64,000 nucleotides of DNA from CAXBGS01 sp963975425. Its GTDB lineage: Bacteria > Planctomycetota > Planctomycetia > Pirellulales > Pirellulaceae. Position 1 is the stretch's first letter. Each line of letters starts with the position of its first letter. Both the position numbers and the translations under genes were made by a program. The notes below the pieces were generated by a model. That model ran no database searches. It saw only the letters and a list, made by a program, of their open reading frames with translations, and was not told where the DNA came from. The stretch lies in the NCBI GenBank assembly GCA_963975425.1, contig CAXBGS010000001.1:1116001-1180000 (forward strand), written 5' to 3'. Positions 1-9,823 of the stretch are shown here, piece after piece.

Positions 1-319
1 ACCTGATTTGAGCGTATTTCGTCGCTTGAAGTGTTCGGTCCAGGTATCCTAGTCGCGAGACGGTGCCAAAGTGCGTCAGGCCGCAAGCAGCTTTCCGTGT
101 GCGTGTTCGTACAGCCAGCTTCCCCTGTTTCGGGTGTGCCGCGATACGTGAACGGGTGCTAAAATCAGGGTTTTGCGGGACTGATCAATCCGCCGACAAG
201 CACCGATCGGATTCCATCTTGCAATTTTCAGGTCCTCAATCAACATCGCGATGGCCTGACAGGGGTATCCGCGGGCGATTTTGTTTGCCCACTTTTGTTG
301 GTTTTCAACGTAATTCAGG
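1..319. other. Leading non-coding stretch
   Basis: I see no gene that can be supported here. Short open frames cross the stretch but none has a ribosome binding site or a recognisable protein. It probably holds the promoter of the polysaccharide locus that begins at 320, but I could not pick a convincing -35/-10 pair. Confidence 0.4.
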
Positions 320-3250
320 ATGGACCATCAACCTACGGATTCTGCCGTCTTCGATTTGCATTTGAAAATTCTGAACGGTTTCCGGTCCCGGTTTCGCGAT
401 CGGCGAATCGTCGCTTCCAAGCGCGACACGTACCGGACACTTACCACCGTTATCTTGGTACTGCTGCCGATGATTGCCGCCTGGGATTACGGTGGCGTGT
501 TGCCGTATACGCAGTGGTATCTCGGGGTATCGGTCTTAGGCGTGCTGCTTTTCGGTGTTCTGATTTGGATCGAAGCGGTACTTAGGATCCACAGGAAGTC
601 ACCCGCGCGTTTTCACCGTCAGTATTGGATTCCAGCGCTGGTCGTCGTGTTGCTTGGGATGATGTGGGTTCAAACGTTGACGGTTCCAGCGACCGCTGTG
701 AAGTGGCTGTCACCGGGAACACATCAGGCATACACCGAATGGCTTCCCGCTTCGCTGTCACAAGAAATCAGCGTAAAGCAAGGCGAAAGTTTCAATCCGA
801 TTCAGCCTTTCGTCGATTCAAGCGTCGATGCCCAGCGACGTCACGCGTCCTGGTTTGATTCCATCGATCCGACCATTGCCACGCACGCTTTGTCGACCGC
901 ACGTTCGATGTCCGAGGCGCATCCATTAAGCGTGGCGCCTTGGGCGACTCGCAGAGCGATGTATGGGTTGTCGATGTTTGGTCTTACGGTCTTTCTCGGG
1001 ACAATCCTATTTCGCAGCCCCAACCGAACCAAGCTTTTCTTGGCGATGACCGGCGTCTTTGGTGCAGGGCTCGGTTTTTTGGCGATAGCCGATGCGGTGA
1101 CCAACAATGCCGGCGAGCAATGGGTGACCGTTTCGGAATTGTCGTCGGCCCCCTTCGCATCGTTCGTCAATCGCAACAACGCTGGCGGTTATTTGAATCT
1201 GACACTCGCATGTGCCCTTGGATTCCTTATTTGGCAACATACGAACATGTTGGCGACGACACGGCAACAACGCGGATATCGCCGAACCTATGACACCGGT
1301 TCGCAGGGACGCGCCGAAAAAGCGATAAGAAACGCAGTCACCGCGGCGGAGAACGCGCCGATTGCACTGATGTGTGTTCTGGTTACAGTCGTCGCGATCA
1401 TTTTGTCAGGATCGCGCGGGGCCGTCCTTGGAACCTTTGCGGGACTGTTCAGCATCATCTTGCTGCGGACGACCAATTCATCGGTGAAAACGATTGCGGG
1501 AATTTCAGTCGCTGCCTTTGTCGCGGTTGTGACCGGAGTCCTGAGTATGACGGATTCGGCGGGGAATCGTCTTGCGTCCTTGTGGCAGGCTGATTTTTCT
1601 AATGATGGTCGTTTGGACCATTGGACCGACGCGTTGCAGGCGACTGCAGGTTACTTGCCGATGGGGTCGGGCTTGGGTACTTACAGGTACGCCTATCTGC
1701 CCTATCAAAAGCACAGTTCGCAGTCTTGGTTTCACAACGCCGATTGCGTCCCGCTGGAATGGTTGCTCGAAGGCGGCATCTGGTTTCTGCCCATTGCGGT
1801 AATTGGCATGCTGGTTGTCGCTCGCATGCTCTTGCAAATTTCGGGATCGAATCGAACGCCGCATGGGCACGCCATTGCGATTTGCGGCATTTTCATGGTG
1901 AGCTCACAGTTGGTTTCGCAGCTATTTGATTTCGGAATTCTGTTGCCCGCCAACCTGATGACGTGCGCACTGATTGTCGGCGCGATTGTTGCAGCATGCG
2001 CAGCGCATCAGAACACGAAAACAGGGTTGCCCCTCAATGCGACAGGGGATGCAATCAATGGCGATCAATCACCGACGGGATCGCGCATCGCATCGCGTTG
2101 TCGGAAATTCGCGAACGGGTGTTCGCCCTTACTCTTTTTGCTCCTCGTCATCGCGGTGATTGTTGTCTGCCAAGACGCAAAAATGGACGCATTGACTGAT
2201 TATCAATCGCGACAAATTGCCGGCATCGATCTGGAAGGGTTGCTAGATCAGGCGATCAGCGCCGATCGCGGAGAAGCGAATGCCGAGATTCTTTTTCAAC
2301 GCTCGCGAGCATGGCATCCGCTCGATTCGCGTGCGGCGTTGACCTACGCGACGGCGCTGGTTCTCGAGGACCAAGTGGCGGCAGCGCTTGCCATCGTCGA
2401 CGTTGATCGTTCGCAGGCGAATGAGACTTTACGACAGTCTGCACCTGAATCGCGCCGCGCCTTGTTCCATCTAAGAGGAATCACCGGCATCGATCCTCCG
2501 CGACGAGGATTGCTGCCCGGCCAATCTGGGGACCGTCTCGTTCGAGCAAGAGAGCTTGCGATTCAAGCTTTGTTGGCGTGTCCCCTAAGCGATGAAGCAA
2601 GATGGCGAATCATGACACTCGACTTCTTGGACGACTCGTTCGTATCGTCGACGGACAAGCTGGTTCGTGACTCGGCCCGGCTTCGCAACAATGCTCCTGG
2701 CGTTCTCTTGCCGATTGCGGAATTGGCGTCTGCCTATCCCGGCATCGAAACCGCTGCACCCATTTGGAAACGACTTGTTGAGATTCGTCCTGATCGAGTG
2801 GATGAGGTTTGGAAGTGGCTGAGCCTGATCGACCAGACGGACCGACTATTGGATTGCGTCCCCGGGAATTTGTCCGTTTACGCCGATGTGATCGAACGAT
2901 TGCCGCTATCGCGAGAACAAGCCAGAGAACTGCAATCGCGAGCGCGTCAAATTGCCGGTGACTTGGGCGACAATGCGCTCGACCAGCATCGAGCATCGGA
3001 TTGGTTTGCGATGGGACGGCTGGCCATGTCCGAAGACAACGCATCGTTGGCTCAACGCTACCTTCGCCGTGCCGTGGATCTAAACCCCACCACACCCCAT
3101 TGGCGATATCGACTTGTGTTGGCGGCCGAAGCGAACGAGGATTGGACAACGGCCGTAGCAGAAATCGATCGATGCTTGTTGCAACAACCCGACAACCGAC
3201 GATTTCGAGACAAGGCGAAAGCGTTGAATGGCCCTCGACGTGGCAAGTGA
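320..3250 (+). CDS. O-antigen ligase/polymerase-like membrane protein with C-terminal TPR domain
   Basis: This 976-residue protein has about a dozen hydrophobic segments in residues 45-600. A Wzy_C-like signature (GSGLGTY, then HNADCVPLEWLLEGG) sits near residues 455-490, which is the loop and helix typical of the O-antigen ligase/polymerase superfamily. After a last membrane segment near 620-640 the rest is soluble and helical with TPR-like units, for example the one ending ADWFAMGRLAMSEDNASLAQRYLRRAVDLNP near the C-terminus. It probably joins lipid-linked repeat units at the outer face of the inner membrane, as polymerase or ligase; sequence alone does not decide which. The ATG at 320 has an AGGA overlapping it rather than a spaced Shine-Dalgarno, so the exact start is uncertain, but the first membrane segment begins soon after. 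It leads a long co-directional polysaccharide locus. Confidence 0.8.
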   Translation: MDHQPTDSAVFDLHLKILNGFRSRFRDRRIVASKRDTYRTLTTVILVLLPMIAAWDYGGVLPYTQWYLGVSVLGVLLFGVLIWIEAVLRIHRKSPARFHRQYWIPALVVVLLGMMWVQTLTVPATAVKWLSPGTHQAYTEWLPASLSQEISVKQGESFNPIQPFVDSSVDAQRRHASWFDSIDPTIATHALSTARSMSEAHPLSVAPWATRRAMYGLSMFGLTVFLGTILFRSPNRTKLFLAMTGVFGAGLGFLAIADAVTNNAGEQWVTVSELSSAPFASFVNRNNAGGYLNLTLACALGFLIWQHTNMLATTRQQRGYRRTYDTGSQGRAEKAIRNAVTAAENAPIALMCVLVTVVAIILSGSRGAVLGTFAGLFSIILLRTTNSSVKTIAGISVAAFVAVVTGVLSMTDSAGNRLASLWQADFSNDGRLDHWTDALQATAGYLPMGSGLGTYRYAYLPYQKHSSQSWFHNADCVPLEWLLEGGIWFLPIAVIGMLVVARMLLQISGSNRTPHGHAIAICGIFMVSSQLVSQLFDFGILLPANLMTCALIVGAIVAACAAHQNTKTGLPLNATGDAINGDQSPTGSRIASRCRKFANGCSPLLFLLLVIAVIVVCQDAKMDALTDYQSRQIAGIDLEGLLDQAISADRGEANAEILFQRSRAWHPLDSRAALTYATALVLEDQVAAALAIVDVDRSQANETLRQSAPESRRALFHLRGITGIDPPRRGLLPGQSGDRLVRARELAIQALLACPLSDEARWRIMTLDFLDDSFVSSTDKLVRDSARLRNNAPGVLLPIAELASAYPGIETAAPIWKRLVEIRPDRVDEVWKWLSLIDQTDRLLDCVPGNLSVYADVIERLPLSREQARELQSRARQIAGDLGDNALDQHRASDWFAMGRLAMSEDNASLAQRYLRRAVDLNPTTPHWRYRLVLAAEANEDWTTAVAEIDRCLLQQPDNRRFRDKAKALNGPRRGK

Positions 3251-3582
3251 TCTTTGCAGCAAGATTGGCCGATGGGTGCATTTTAGCCGATCGGTTTGAC
3301 TGCGCTGGCCGCGCCGAATCGATGTCCAACGCGACAATGCGAGGTTGTGTCAATTGGGTTGAGAATTATCGATCGGCCAGTCAGGATGATAGCCTGCAAG
3401 TCTCTCGAATTCACAGGGTTTGCCGGTCTTGGGGTTAGAGCAATCGGCATCCGATGTCGACCCGCGCATCGGTGGCGAGTGTCACCGACGTGGACGAAGT
3501 CCGCGCGGACAAAACTGGTTTTCTCGACGAGACGTTACTCGCGTCCAAAATTCATCCGATCGCATATCGTTCCCTTTAATCA
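3251..3582. other. Intergenic region upstream of rfbB
   Basis: About 330 bases without a supportable gene. Small open frames here have no recognisable product. A promoter for the nucleotide-sugar genes is plausible but no clear element is visible. Confidence 0.4.
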
Positions 3583-4683
3583 ATGAATGTCTTAGTCACT
3601 GGCGGTTGTGGATTCATCGGGTCGAACTTGGTTCGACAGTTGCTTTTATCCGGCCATTCGGTTCACAACATTGACAAGTTGACCTATGCGGGAAATCTTG
3701 AGTCGTTGGCTGACGTCTCGCAGCACCCGGCGTATCGGTTCTCTCAGATCGATATCGCTAGTGTCGAGGAAGTGAACCGCGTTGTCCGAGATGCCCAACC
3801 CGATTGGATATTGCATCTAGCCGCTGAGTCGCATGTCGATCGTTCGATCGATGGACCGCAAGACTTTGTGATGACGAATCTGGTCGGCACCTTTTCAATG
3901 TTACAGGCTGCGAAGTCACACTATGAGAAACTGGATGAATCGGGTCGAGCGAGATTTCGCTTCATTCACGTTTCAACCGATGAAGTATTCGGTTCGCTTG
4001 GATCAACCGGGTCGTTCCGAGAAGCCACACCCTATGATCCACGGTCGCCCTACTCGGCTTGCAAAGCGGGTTCAGACCATTTAGCCCGCGCTTGGTCTCA
4101 CACGTACGGGCTGCCAGTGATCGTTACAAATTGCAGCAATAACTACGGCCCGTATCAATTTCCTGAAAAGTTGATCCCGGTCGTGATCCTGAAATGTTTG
4201 CGTGGTGAGCCGATTCCGGTCTATGGATCAGGCGAAAACATCCGAGATTGGTTGTACGTCAAGGATCATTGTCATGCACTGCAGTTGGTTGCTGAAAAGG
4301 GCAGGCCTGGCGAGACCTACAATATCGGTGGTAACAACGAAATGCGCAATATCGATCTGGTTCGCCTGCTTTGCGCAATCATGGATGAAAAGGTCGACAG
4401 GATGCCAGGCAGCGTCAGACCGGCAGGAAGCTCGGCCGGCGACTCAAGCACAAACGCTCGCTATTCGGACCTGATTACTTTTGTCACGGATCGGCCAGGA
4501 CATGACGCTCGCTATGCGATCGACGCAAGCAAAATTCGCAACGAACTAAGCTGGCAGCCAAATTCAGATCACGCTCGGCTGTTTCGTGATACGGTTCAAT
4601 GGTATTTGGACAACGAAGCCTGGTGGCAAAGGATTCTAAGCGGCGACTATAAACTTGATCGACAAGGGATCCAGTCGACTTGA
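3583..4683 (+). CDS. rfbB: dTDP-glucose 4,6-dehydratase
   Basis: An extended short-chain dehydrogenase of 366 residues that converts dTDP-glucose to dTDP-4-keto-6-deoxyglucose using bound NAD. The Rossmann motif GGCGFIG lies at residues 7-13. The family's TDE triad is at 132-134 (HVSTDEVFG), and Tyr157/Lys161 form the YxxxK pair in PYSACKAGSDH. Length fits the family (about 340-360). A short insertion near residues 285-300, rich in Ser/Ala/Gly, is not usual. In this locus the product feeds WecE (6105), giving dTDP-4-amino-4,6-dideoxygalactose. The partner thymidylyltransferase RmlA is not in the window and must be elsewhere. Confidence 0.95.
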   Translation: MNVLVTGGCGFIGSNLVRQLLLSGHSVHNIDKLTYAGNLESLADVSQHPAYRFSQIDIASVEEVNRVVRDAQPDWILHLAAESHVDRSIDGPQDFVMTNLVGTFSMLQAAKSHYEKLDESGRARFRFIHVSTDEVFGSLGSTGSFREATPYDPRSPYSACKAGSDHLARAWSHTYGLPVIVTNCSNNYGPYQFPEKLIPVVILKCLRGEPIPVYGSGENIRDWLYVKDHCHALQLVAEKGRPGETYNIGGNNEMRNIDLVRLLCAIMDEKVDRMPGSVRPAGSSAGDSSTNARYSDLITFVTDRPGHDARYAIDASKIRNELSWQPNSDHARLFRDTVQWYLDNEAWWQRILSGDYKLDRQGIQST

Positions 4684-4735
4684 TGGCCACTCATGTGGTC
4701 TTCGATACGCTGTCGGATACACCGCTTAGCTCAAA

Positions 4736-5770
4736 TTGCTTCAAACTGACGGAACATCAACCATTACTGCCGCACGTACCGCACTGATTACCGGCATCAC
4801 GGGCCAAGACGGCTCGTACATGACCGAGTTGCTCTTGTCCAAAGGTTATACCGTTCACGGACTGGTGCGTCGGACCAGCAGTACGGTTCGAACCCGTCTA
4901 GACCCTCTCTTTTATGACAAAGAGGTTTATAACCACCGACTCTTTCTTCACTACGCTGACTTGAATGACTCAACAACGATCCGACGGGTGTTAGCGAAAA
5001 CGCTGCCGGACGAGCTGTATCACTTGGCAGGCCAGAGTCATGTCGGCGCGAGTTTCGAGATACCTGAGTCGACGTGTGAGTTCACCGCAATGGGAACACT
5101 CAAGTTGCTCGAGATCATTCGTGATCTGGAAAAGAAGCCTCGCTTCTTGCACGTCAGCAGTAGTGAGATTTTTGGAAGCCCCGATCACACGCCGCAAAAT
5201 GAACAAACGCCGATGCGTCCAATCACGCCATACGGCGTCGCAAAAGCATTCGCGACTCAGATGGTTTCGGTGTACCGAGATTCGTTCGGTTTGTTTGCCT
5301 GTAACGCAATCTGTTACAACCACGAATCACCTCGCCGTGGCGAGTCGTTTGTCACGCGCAAGATCACGAAAGCCGCCGCCGCGATCTCGATGGGCCTGCA
5401 AGACAAATTAGTACTTGGATCGCTCGATGCGCAGCGCGATTGGGGGTATGCCCCCGAATACGTCGACGCCATGTGGCGAATGCTGCAGCAGTCCACCGCC
5501 GATGACTTTGTCGTCGCTACCGGCCAAAGTCATTCGATCGAAGACTTCCTGGTTGCGGCGTTCCGCAGCATTAGCCTCGATTGGCAAGACTACGTTCAAT
5601 ATGATGCAAAATACTCGAGGCCAGCCGAAGTGAAACGGTTGGCCGGTGATGCGAGCCGAGCACGCGAGTGTCTGAATTGGCAGGCAGAAACGACCTTGCC
5701 GCAGCTCGCGCAACTGATGGTGGACGCAGATCGAAAGTCTGCTGAGCGGGATCAAGGCGGTCCGTCGTAA
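4736..5770 (+). CDS. gmd: GDP-mannose 4,6-dehydratase
   Basis: A 344-residue extended SDR that makes GDP-4-keto-6-deoxymannose from GDP-mannose. It has the Gmd-type nucleotide motif GITGQDGSY (residues 20-28), the SSSEIFGS block (141-148) and Tyr166/Lys170 in PYGVAKAF. The segment NHESPRRGESFVTRKIT is a Gmd hallmark. The frame opens with TTG at 4736; no ATG lies between there and the nucleotide-binding motif, so this start is the simplest choice. The usual next enzymes, GDP-fucose synthase (Fcl) or the reductase Rmd, are not in this window, so the final sugar cannot be read here. Confidence 0.93.
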   Translation: MLQTDGTSTITAARTALITGITGQDGSYMTELLLSKGYTVHGLVRRTSSTVRTRLDPLFYDKEVYNHRLFLHYADLNDSTTIRRVLAKTLPDELYHLAGQSHVGASFEIPESTCEFTAMGTLKLLEIIRDLEKKPRFLHVSSSEIFGSPDHTPQNEQTPMRPITPYGVAKAFATQMVSVYRDSFGLFACNAICYNHESPRRGESFVTRKITKAAAAISMGLQDKLVLGSLDAQRDWGYAPEYVDAMWRMLQQSTADDFVVATGQSHSIEDFLVAAFRSISLDWQDYVQYDAKYSRPAEVKRLAGDASRARECLNWQAETTLPQLAQLMVDADRKSAERDQGGPS

Positions 5771-6104
5771 ATCGATGCGTCAAACGAACCCGATGTGATT
5801 CTAAACCGCGTGAATCCGCTGAAACCGTCTGGTGAATTTTCGGCGAACCGTATTGCATTGGTTCGCTTGGGGATAAGCACGTGGAATGTCGTTAACGGGA
5901 TGGATAGGCATTCGTCCTCGCCGCTGTTTCCTGCATTCTGACTTCACGCCGTCAAGCATCAGACTGGGCTGGGTGACCGTAGATGCCTTCCGCAGAAGGT
6001 TAGTTTTCTGTTTTGTCACACTCTGACGAGTGCCATGACGCCAACGTAACGCAGTCTTGCTGGACTTTTTCGCTTTCGGCACAGACGGCATTGCCAAGAT
6101 ACCA
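5771..6104. other. Intergenic region between gmd and wecE
   Basis: About 330 bases. An open frame runs on the minus strand (5801-6205) but has no recognisable homology and overlaps the start of wecE, so I do not call it. A small hairpin (CACTC, 4-base loop, GAGTG) lies near 6019-6032. Confidence 0.4.
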
Positions 6105-7322
6105 ATGACTTTCCCAATCTCACCTTGTCCGCAACCAGACGAAAACCAACGTGGGTCCGCTGAATTGACCACGATCCCATTCAACAAGCCATTCGTGGCA
6201 GGCAAAGAGCTGTATTACATTGCCCAAGCTGTCACGATGGGGAACCTCGGTGGCGATGGCCACTTCACACAGTCGTGCTGTCGACTGATGGAAGATCGGT
6301 TTGAAGTCTCGAAAGTCTTGCTGACGCCATCTTGCACCGCATCATTAGAGATGGCAGCGAGCCTGTGCCAGTTGCAAGCGGACGACGAAGTGATCATGCC
6401 CTCGTACACGTTCGTATCGACAGCGTCCGCATTTGTACGAGAAGGAGCAAAGCCCGTTTTTGTCGACATCCGTCGTGACACATTGAACATCGATGAATCG
6501 TTGGTGGAACAAGCAATCACACCGCGGACGAAAGCGATATGCGTGGTGCATTACGCTGGGGTCGCCTGCGAAATGGATGCGATCATGGGTATCGCAAAAC
6601 GCCACAAATTGATCGTGGTCGAAGACGCCGCGCAAGGCGTCAATGCTTACTACAAGGGGCGGGCACTAGGATCGATCGGTGATCTCGGTTGTTATAGCTT
6701 TCACGAAACCAAAAACTACATCTGTGGTGAAGGCGGTGCCTTGTGCGTGAACAATCCCGAGTTAATAGAACGCGCTGAAATCATTCGCGACAAGGGAACC
6801 AACCGACAAGCATTCTTTCGCGGCCAAGTCGACAAATATACGTGGGTCGATGTCGGATCGTCTTACGTGCCGAGCGAAATTTGCGCTGCCTTCCTGTATG
6901 GTCAACTAGAAGAGATGGATCGGATTTCTCAACGCCGAAAAGAGATCTATCAACGGTATCGCGACGGTTTGACAAATCTGATGAATTACGGCGTCCAGTT
7001 TCCTGTCATTCCGGGCAACTGCGGCAGCAATTACCACATGTTCTATGTGCGAATGCCAACACCGCATGCCAGGCAATTAACCCTCGAGGCGCTCAATGGC
7101 GATGGAATCGGCGCAGTGTTTCACTACGTGCCTCTGCATGGTTCCCCAATGGGACGCAAGCTTTGCGGTGCGACGAGCTTGCCGGTTTCCGAACATGTTA
7201 GCGATCGACTCATACGGCTGCCTTTTTTCTTTGAGCTGAGTATTGATCAGCAATGCCGCGTGATGTCTCGACTAAACCACCACGTAAGCGCGAATCTGAA
7301 AGAGATTCGTGAGACGCATTGA
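6105..7322 (+). CDS. wecE: dTDP-4-amino-4,6-dideoxygalactose transaminase (WecE/RffA type)
   Basis: A PLP-dependent aminotransferase of the DegT/DnrJ/EryC1/StrS family, 405 residues from the ATG at 6105. An in-frame TTG at 6057 is less likely because the family begins right at the IPFNKP motif, here residues 24-29. The protein follows E. coli WecE closely by memory: KVLLTPSCTASLEMAA, DEVIMPSYTFVSTA, VVHYAGVACEMD and FFRGQVDKYTW are all present. Lys203 in SFHETKNYICGEGGA is the PLP lysine and Asp174 in VVEDAAQG contacts the pyridine nitrogen. It should transfer an amino group from glutamate to dTDP-4-keto-6-deoxyglucose, giving the galacto-configured 4-amino sugar that WecD (7351) then acetylates. 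Confidence 0.94.
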   Translation: MTFPISPCPQPDENQRGSAELTTIPFNKPFVAGKELYYIAQAVTMGNLGGDGHFTQSCCRLMEDRFEVSKVLLTPSCTASLEMAASLCQLQADDEVIMPSYTFVSTASAFVREGAKPVFVDIRRDTLNIDESLVEQAITPRTKAICVVHYAGVACEMDAIMGIAKRHKLIVVEDAAQGVNAYYKGRALGSIGDLGCYSFHETKNYICGEGGALCVNNPELIERAEIIRDKGTNRQAFFRGQVDKYTWVDVGSSYVPSEICAAFLYGQLEEMDRISQRRKEIYQRYRDGLTNLMNYGVQFPVIPGNCGSNYHMFYVRMPTPHARQLTLEALNGDGIGAVFHYVPLHGSPMGRKLCGATSLPVSEHVSDRLIRLPFFFELSIDQQCRVMSRLNHHVSANLKEIRETH

Positions 7323-7350
7323 CCTTTACTGCAAGTCGCGCTGACGGAAT

Positions 7351-8133
7351 TTGGATTCACAGGTTTCAATTCTGCAGCCCCTGTGTTCACGCAAAGTGAT
7401 CCAACACGTGCCATGGGATTCTGACCACTTTGGAATACAAGTAGGTCGATTGGTCAATGAACAATCGGATTTCGAAGTGTTCGACGCGCTAAAGGACGCA
7501 AAGAAAGATGGGTATCAGCTGATCTACTTGGCGGCGTCGCAACGGCATGCCTTGCCGCTCGCTGCAGCCAGAAACGAACTGCAATCCTTTCATATTGTTG
7601 ACCAGGTTCATTGGTCAAAAAACGGTATCAAGCGGCAGTCCTGCGTTAAGCTGCCTGATGGTTATGAAATATCTAAATACGCGGATCGCGTCCCCGACAG
7701 CGAACTGTTCGCCTTGGCAAAACAAGCTGGTCATTCGTCCCGGTTTCGTCTTGACTCGCATTTCGGCGAAATGGCATTCGAACAGCTGTATCGTACGTGG
7801 ATCGAACGTAGTTGCTCGGGAGACTTTGCGGATGTGGTTCACGTGGTTCGCGATGGCCATCAGAAAGCCGTTGCATTGATAACCCTGGGGCAGGACCACA
7901 GAAGGTGCTCCATCGGGTTGATCGCAGTCTCTCAGGAACATCGACGACGGGGACTTGCTAACGCGTTATTAGAATCAGCCCAGAATTGGGCATTTTCACA
8001 GCACTGCGAGACGCTTTCAGTGGTCACACAATCAAGCAATGAGACAGCAATGAAGCTGTACGATAGGTTTGGCTTTGAAATCAACGAGACGGTGTCGATC
8101 TACCATTTCTGGTTGGATGAAATCGAATTCTAG
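7351..8133 (+). CDS. wecD: GNAT acetyltransferase, probable dTDP-fucosamine acetyltransferase (WecD/RffC type)
   Basis: A 260-residue protein with an N-terminal accessory half and a C-terminal GNAT domain. The N-terminal VPWDSDHFGI matches the start motif of WecD-like enzymes, and the GNAT core shows IGLIAVSQEHRRRGLANALL (acetyl-CoA pyrophosphate loop RRRGLA), followed by NETAMKLYDRFGFE. The frame begins with TTG at 7351; no in-frame ATG precedes the conserved WDSDHFG block. Position directly after wecE and before a WecF-type transferase supports N-acetylation of dTDP-4-amino-4,6-dideoxygalactose to dTDP-Fuc4NAc. GNAT domains are promiscuous in family assignment, so the substrate rests on context. 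Confidence 0.82.
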   Translation: MDSQVSILQPLCSRKVIQHVPWDSDHFGIQVGRLVNEQSDFEVFDALKDAKKDGYQLIYLAASQRHALPLAAARNELQSFHIVDQVHWSKNGIKRQSCVKLPDGYEISKYADRVPDSELFALAKQAGHSSRFRLDSHFGEMAFEQLYRTWIERSCSGDFADVVHVVRDGHQKAVALITLGQDHRRCSIGLIAVSQEHRRRGLANALLESAQNWAFSQHCETLSVVTQSSNETAMKLYDRFGFEINETVSIYHFWLDEIEF

Positions 8134-8281
8134 GCAAGCGTAAGTTTGTCCATTTTCGCGATGCAACCACTCTTGAAGAGTCAGTCAGTTCAATCCACAT
8201 GCGATGGATGCAGATCGCCAAGCAACGCACAGCGTCATTAATGATGTTTCGATCAAACGGTTTGGGTGACTCATCCCAGCA

Positions 8282-9772
8282 ATGACAAAGACATCTGACT
8301 CAGACAGCTTATCATTCGCTGATGATCATGATCGACTAACTGATGTCAATCGGAAATCTATACGTGGGGGAGCAATCACTGTCGTATCGCAGTCGGTTTC
8401 GTTGGCGGTGCATTTCGCCTCGACGATTATTCTCGCGCGGATGCTGACGCCGGAAGACTATGGCTTGGTCGCGATGGTTGCTTCGCTGACGGCACTCGCC
8501 GGTCTGTTCAGCAACCTTGGTTTGTCGGCGGCATCGATACAGAATCACGACTTGACCGACGGACAGCTGACGAACCTGTTCTGGATGAACGTTGGCCTTG
8601 GTGTGATTTTGACGGGAATCGTGGCCGGTTTGGCCCCGGTCGTAGCATGGTTCTACTCCGATTCGAGGCTGATTCCGATCACACTAGTGATGTCGATTAG
8701 TTTTTTGATCCGCAGTTTCGGCACCCAGCATACGGCGATGCTTGTCCGCGAGATGCAATTCGGACGAAATGCGATCGCCGCGATCATTGCGGCCATTGGT
8801 GGATTTATTGCTGCCGTCGTGCTAGCGAGCTATGGCTATGATTATTGGTCACTGATCATCAGTTCGATCGTCGGTGCGTGCCTATCGACAGTCGCCCTTT
8901 CGATCATGTCGCCATTTTCTCCTGGGCTTCCAAGTCGTAGTCATGACGTGCGGGAAATGGTCAGATTCGGAGTCCATGTGACCGCAACAGACATGGTGAA
9001 CTACTTTCACCGCAATCTCGACAATATCTTGATCGGGAAGTTTTGCGGCGATGCAGCACTGGGATTTTACACACGCGCGTATTCACTTTTGTTGTTTCCG
9101 ATCAACCGTATTCGAGCCCCGATCAACGCGGTCGTTTATCCCGGCTTGTGTGCATTACAAGATCGTCCTGCTGATGTGCGTGATTATTTCTTTCGTGCCA
9201 TGCAAGTGACAGCTAGCCTTACGATTCCGATTTCGGTTTTTGCGTTTGCGTTTTCCGACACGATTATTTCGGTGACACTCGGAGAACAGTGGCTGCCGGC
9301 GTCGGGTATTTTCTCGTATCTCGCCTTTGCCGGTGTCTTTCAAGCGACGATCGGTTTGGTCGCTTCTTTATTGAATGCTCTCGGACTTGTGCGAAAATTG
9401 TTTTATTGTTCCTTAGCAGTTTCAACCTTTTACGTTGCCGCTTTTTTTATCGGGATTCCCGGAGGTGCGGAGGGCGTTGCAGCATCTTATATGGTTGCGA
9501 ATCTAGTGGTGCTAATCCCCTATCTGTACATCGTCTTACCCGGAACACCCGTCAAGCCTGTCGACTTTTTCAAGGCGGTTGGTTCGCCGATGCTGATGAG
9601 CGTCGCGGCATGCTTGATTGTCGTGTTCGTTTTTCGCACGAGCGTTTACCGCGGAGTGCCTTTGCTGTTGTCTGAAGGCATGCTTTTCTTGCTGATCTAC
9701 GCAGCCGCAATGTCAATCATTCTGGCGCCCCTGTGGATACATCGATGGACCCGGATCGCACCAACGTCATGA
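8282..9772 (+). CDS. Wzx-type lipid-linked oligosaccharide flippase (MOP superfamily)
   Basis: A 496-residue integral membrane protein with 12-14 predicted membrane helices, of the polysaccharide-export flippase family (WzxC-like, Polysacc_synt). The N-terminus has RGGAITVVSQSVSLAVHFASTIILARMLTPEDYGLVAM, the typical first two helices with the LTPEDYG signature; RAYSLLLFPINRIRAPINAVVYPGL is the conserved mid-protein block. It would move undecaprenyl-pyrophosphate-linked repeat units from the cytoplasmic to the periplasmic face. It sits between WecD and WecF homologues, the same company that WzxE keeps in the enterobacterial common antigen locus, although by sequence it resembles the WzxC branch more than WzxE. 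Confidence 0.9.
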   Translation: MTKTSDSDSLSFADDHDRLTDVNRKSIRGGAITVVSQSVSLAVHFASTIILARMLTPEDYGLVAMVASLTALAGLFSNLGLSAASIQNHDLTDGQLTNLFWMNVGLGVILTGIVAGLAPVVAWFYSDSRLIPITLVMSISFLIRSFGTQHTAMLVREMQFGRNAIAAIIAAIGGFIAAVVLASYGYDYWSLIISSIVGACLSTVALSIMSPFSPGLPSRSHDVREMVRFGVHVTATDMVNYFHRNLDNILIGKFCGDAALGFYTRAYSLLLFPINRIRAPINAVVYPGLCALQDRPADVRDYFFRAMQVTASLTIPISVFAFAFSDTIISVTLGEQWLPASGIFSYLAFAGVFQATIGLVASLLNALGLVRKLFYCSLAVSTFYVAAFFIGIPGGAEGVAASYMVANLVVLIPYLYIVLPGTPVKPVDFFKAVGSPMLMSVAACLIVVFVFRTSVYRGVPLLLSEGMLFLLIYAAAMSIILAPLWIHRWTRIAPTS

Positions 9773-9823
9773 ATAGCAGTGGTTTGACCGGGCCTTTAAA
9801 TCAGTGTTCATGAGTCGCTGTTC

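Noticed and set aside
2610..3353. Antisense 247-residue frame under the polymerase-TPR gene
   Set aside because: It lies wholly opposite a well-supported coding region, has no recognisable domain and is rich in Arg/Pro/Ser as expected for a shadow frame.
5801..6205. Minus-strand 134-residue frame between gmd and wecE
   Set aside because: It overlaps the start of wecE and shows no domain; I leave the stretch as intergenic.
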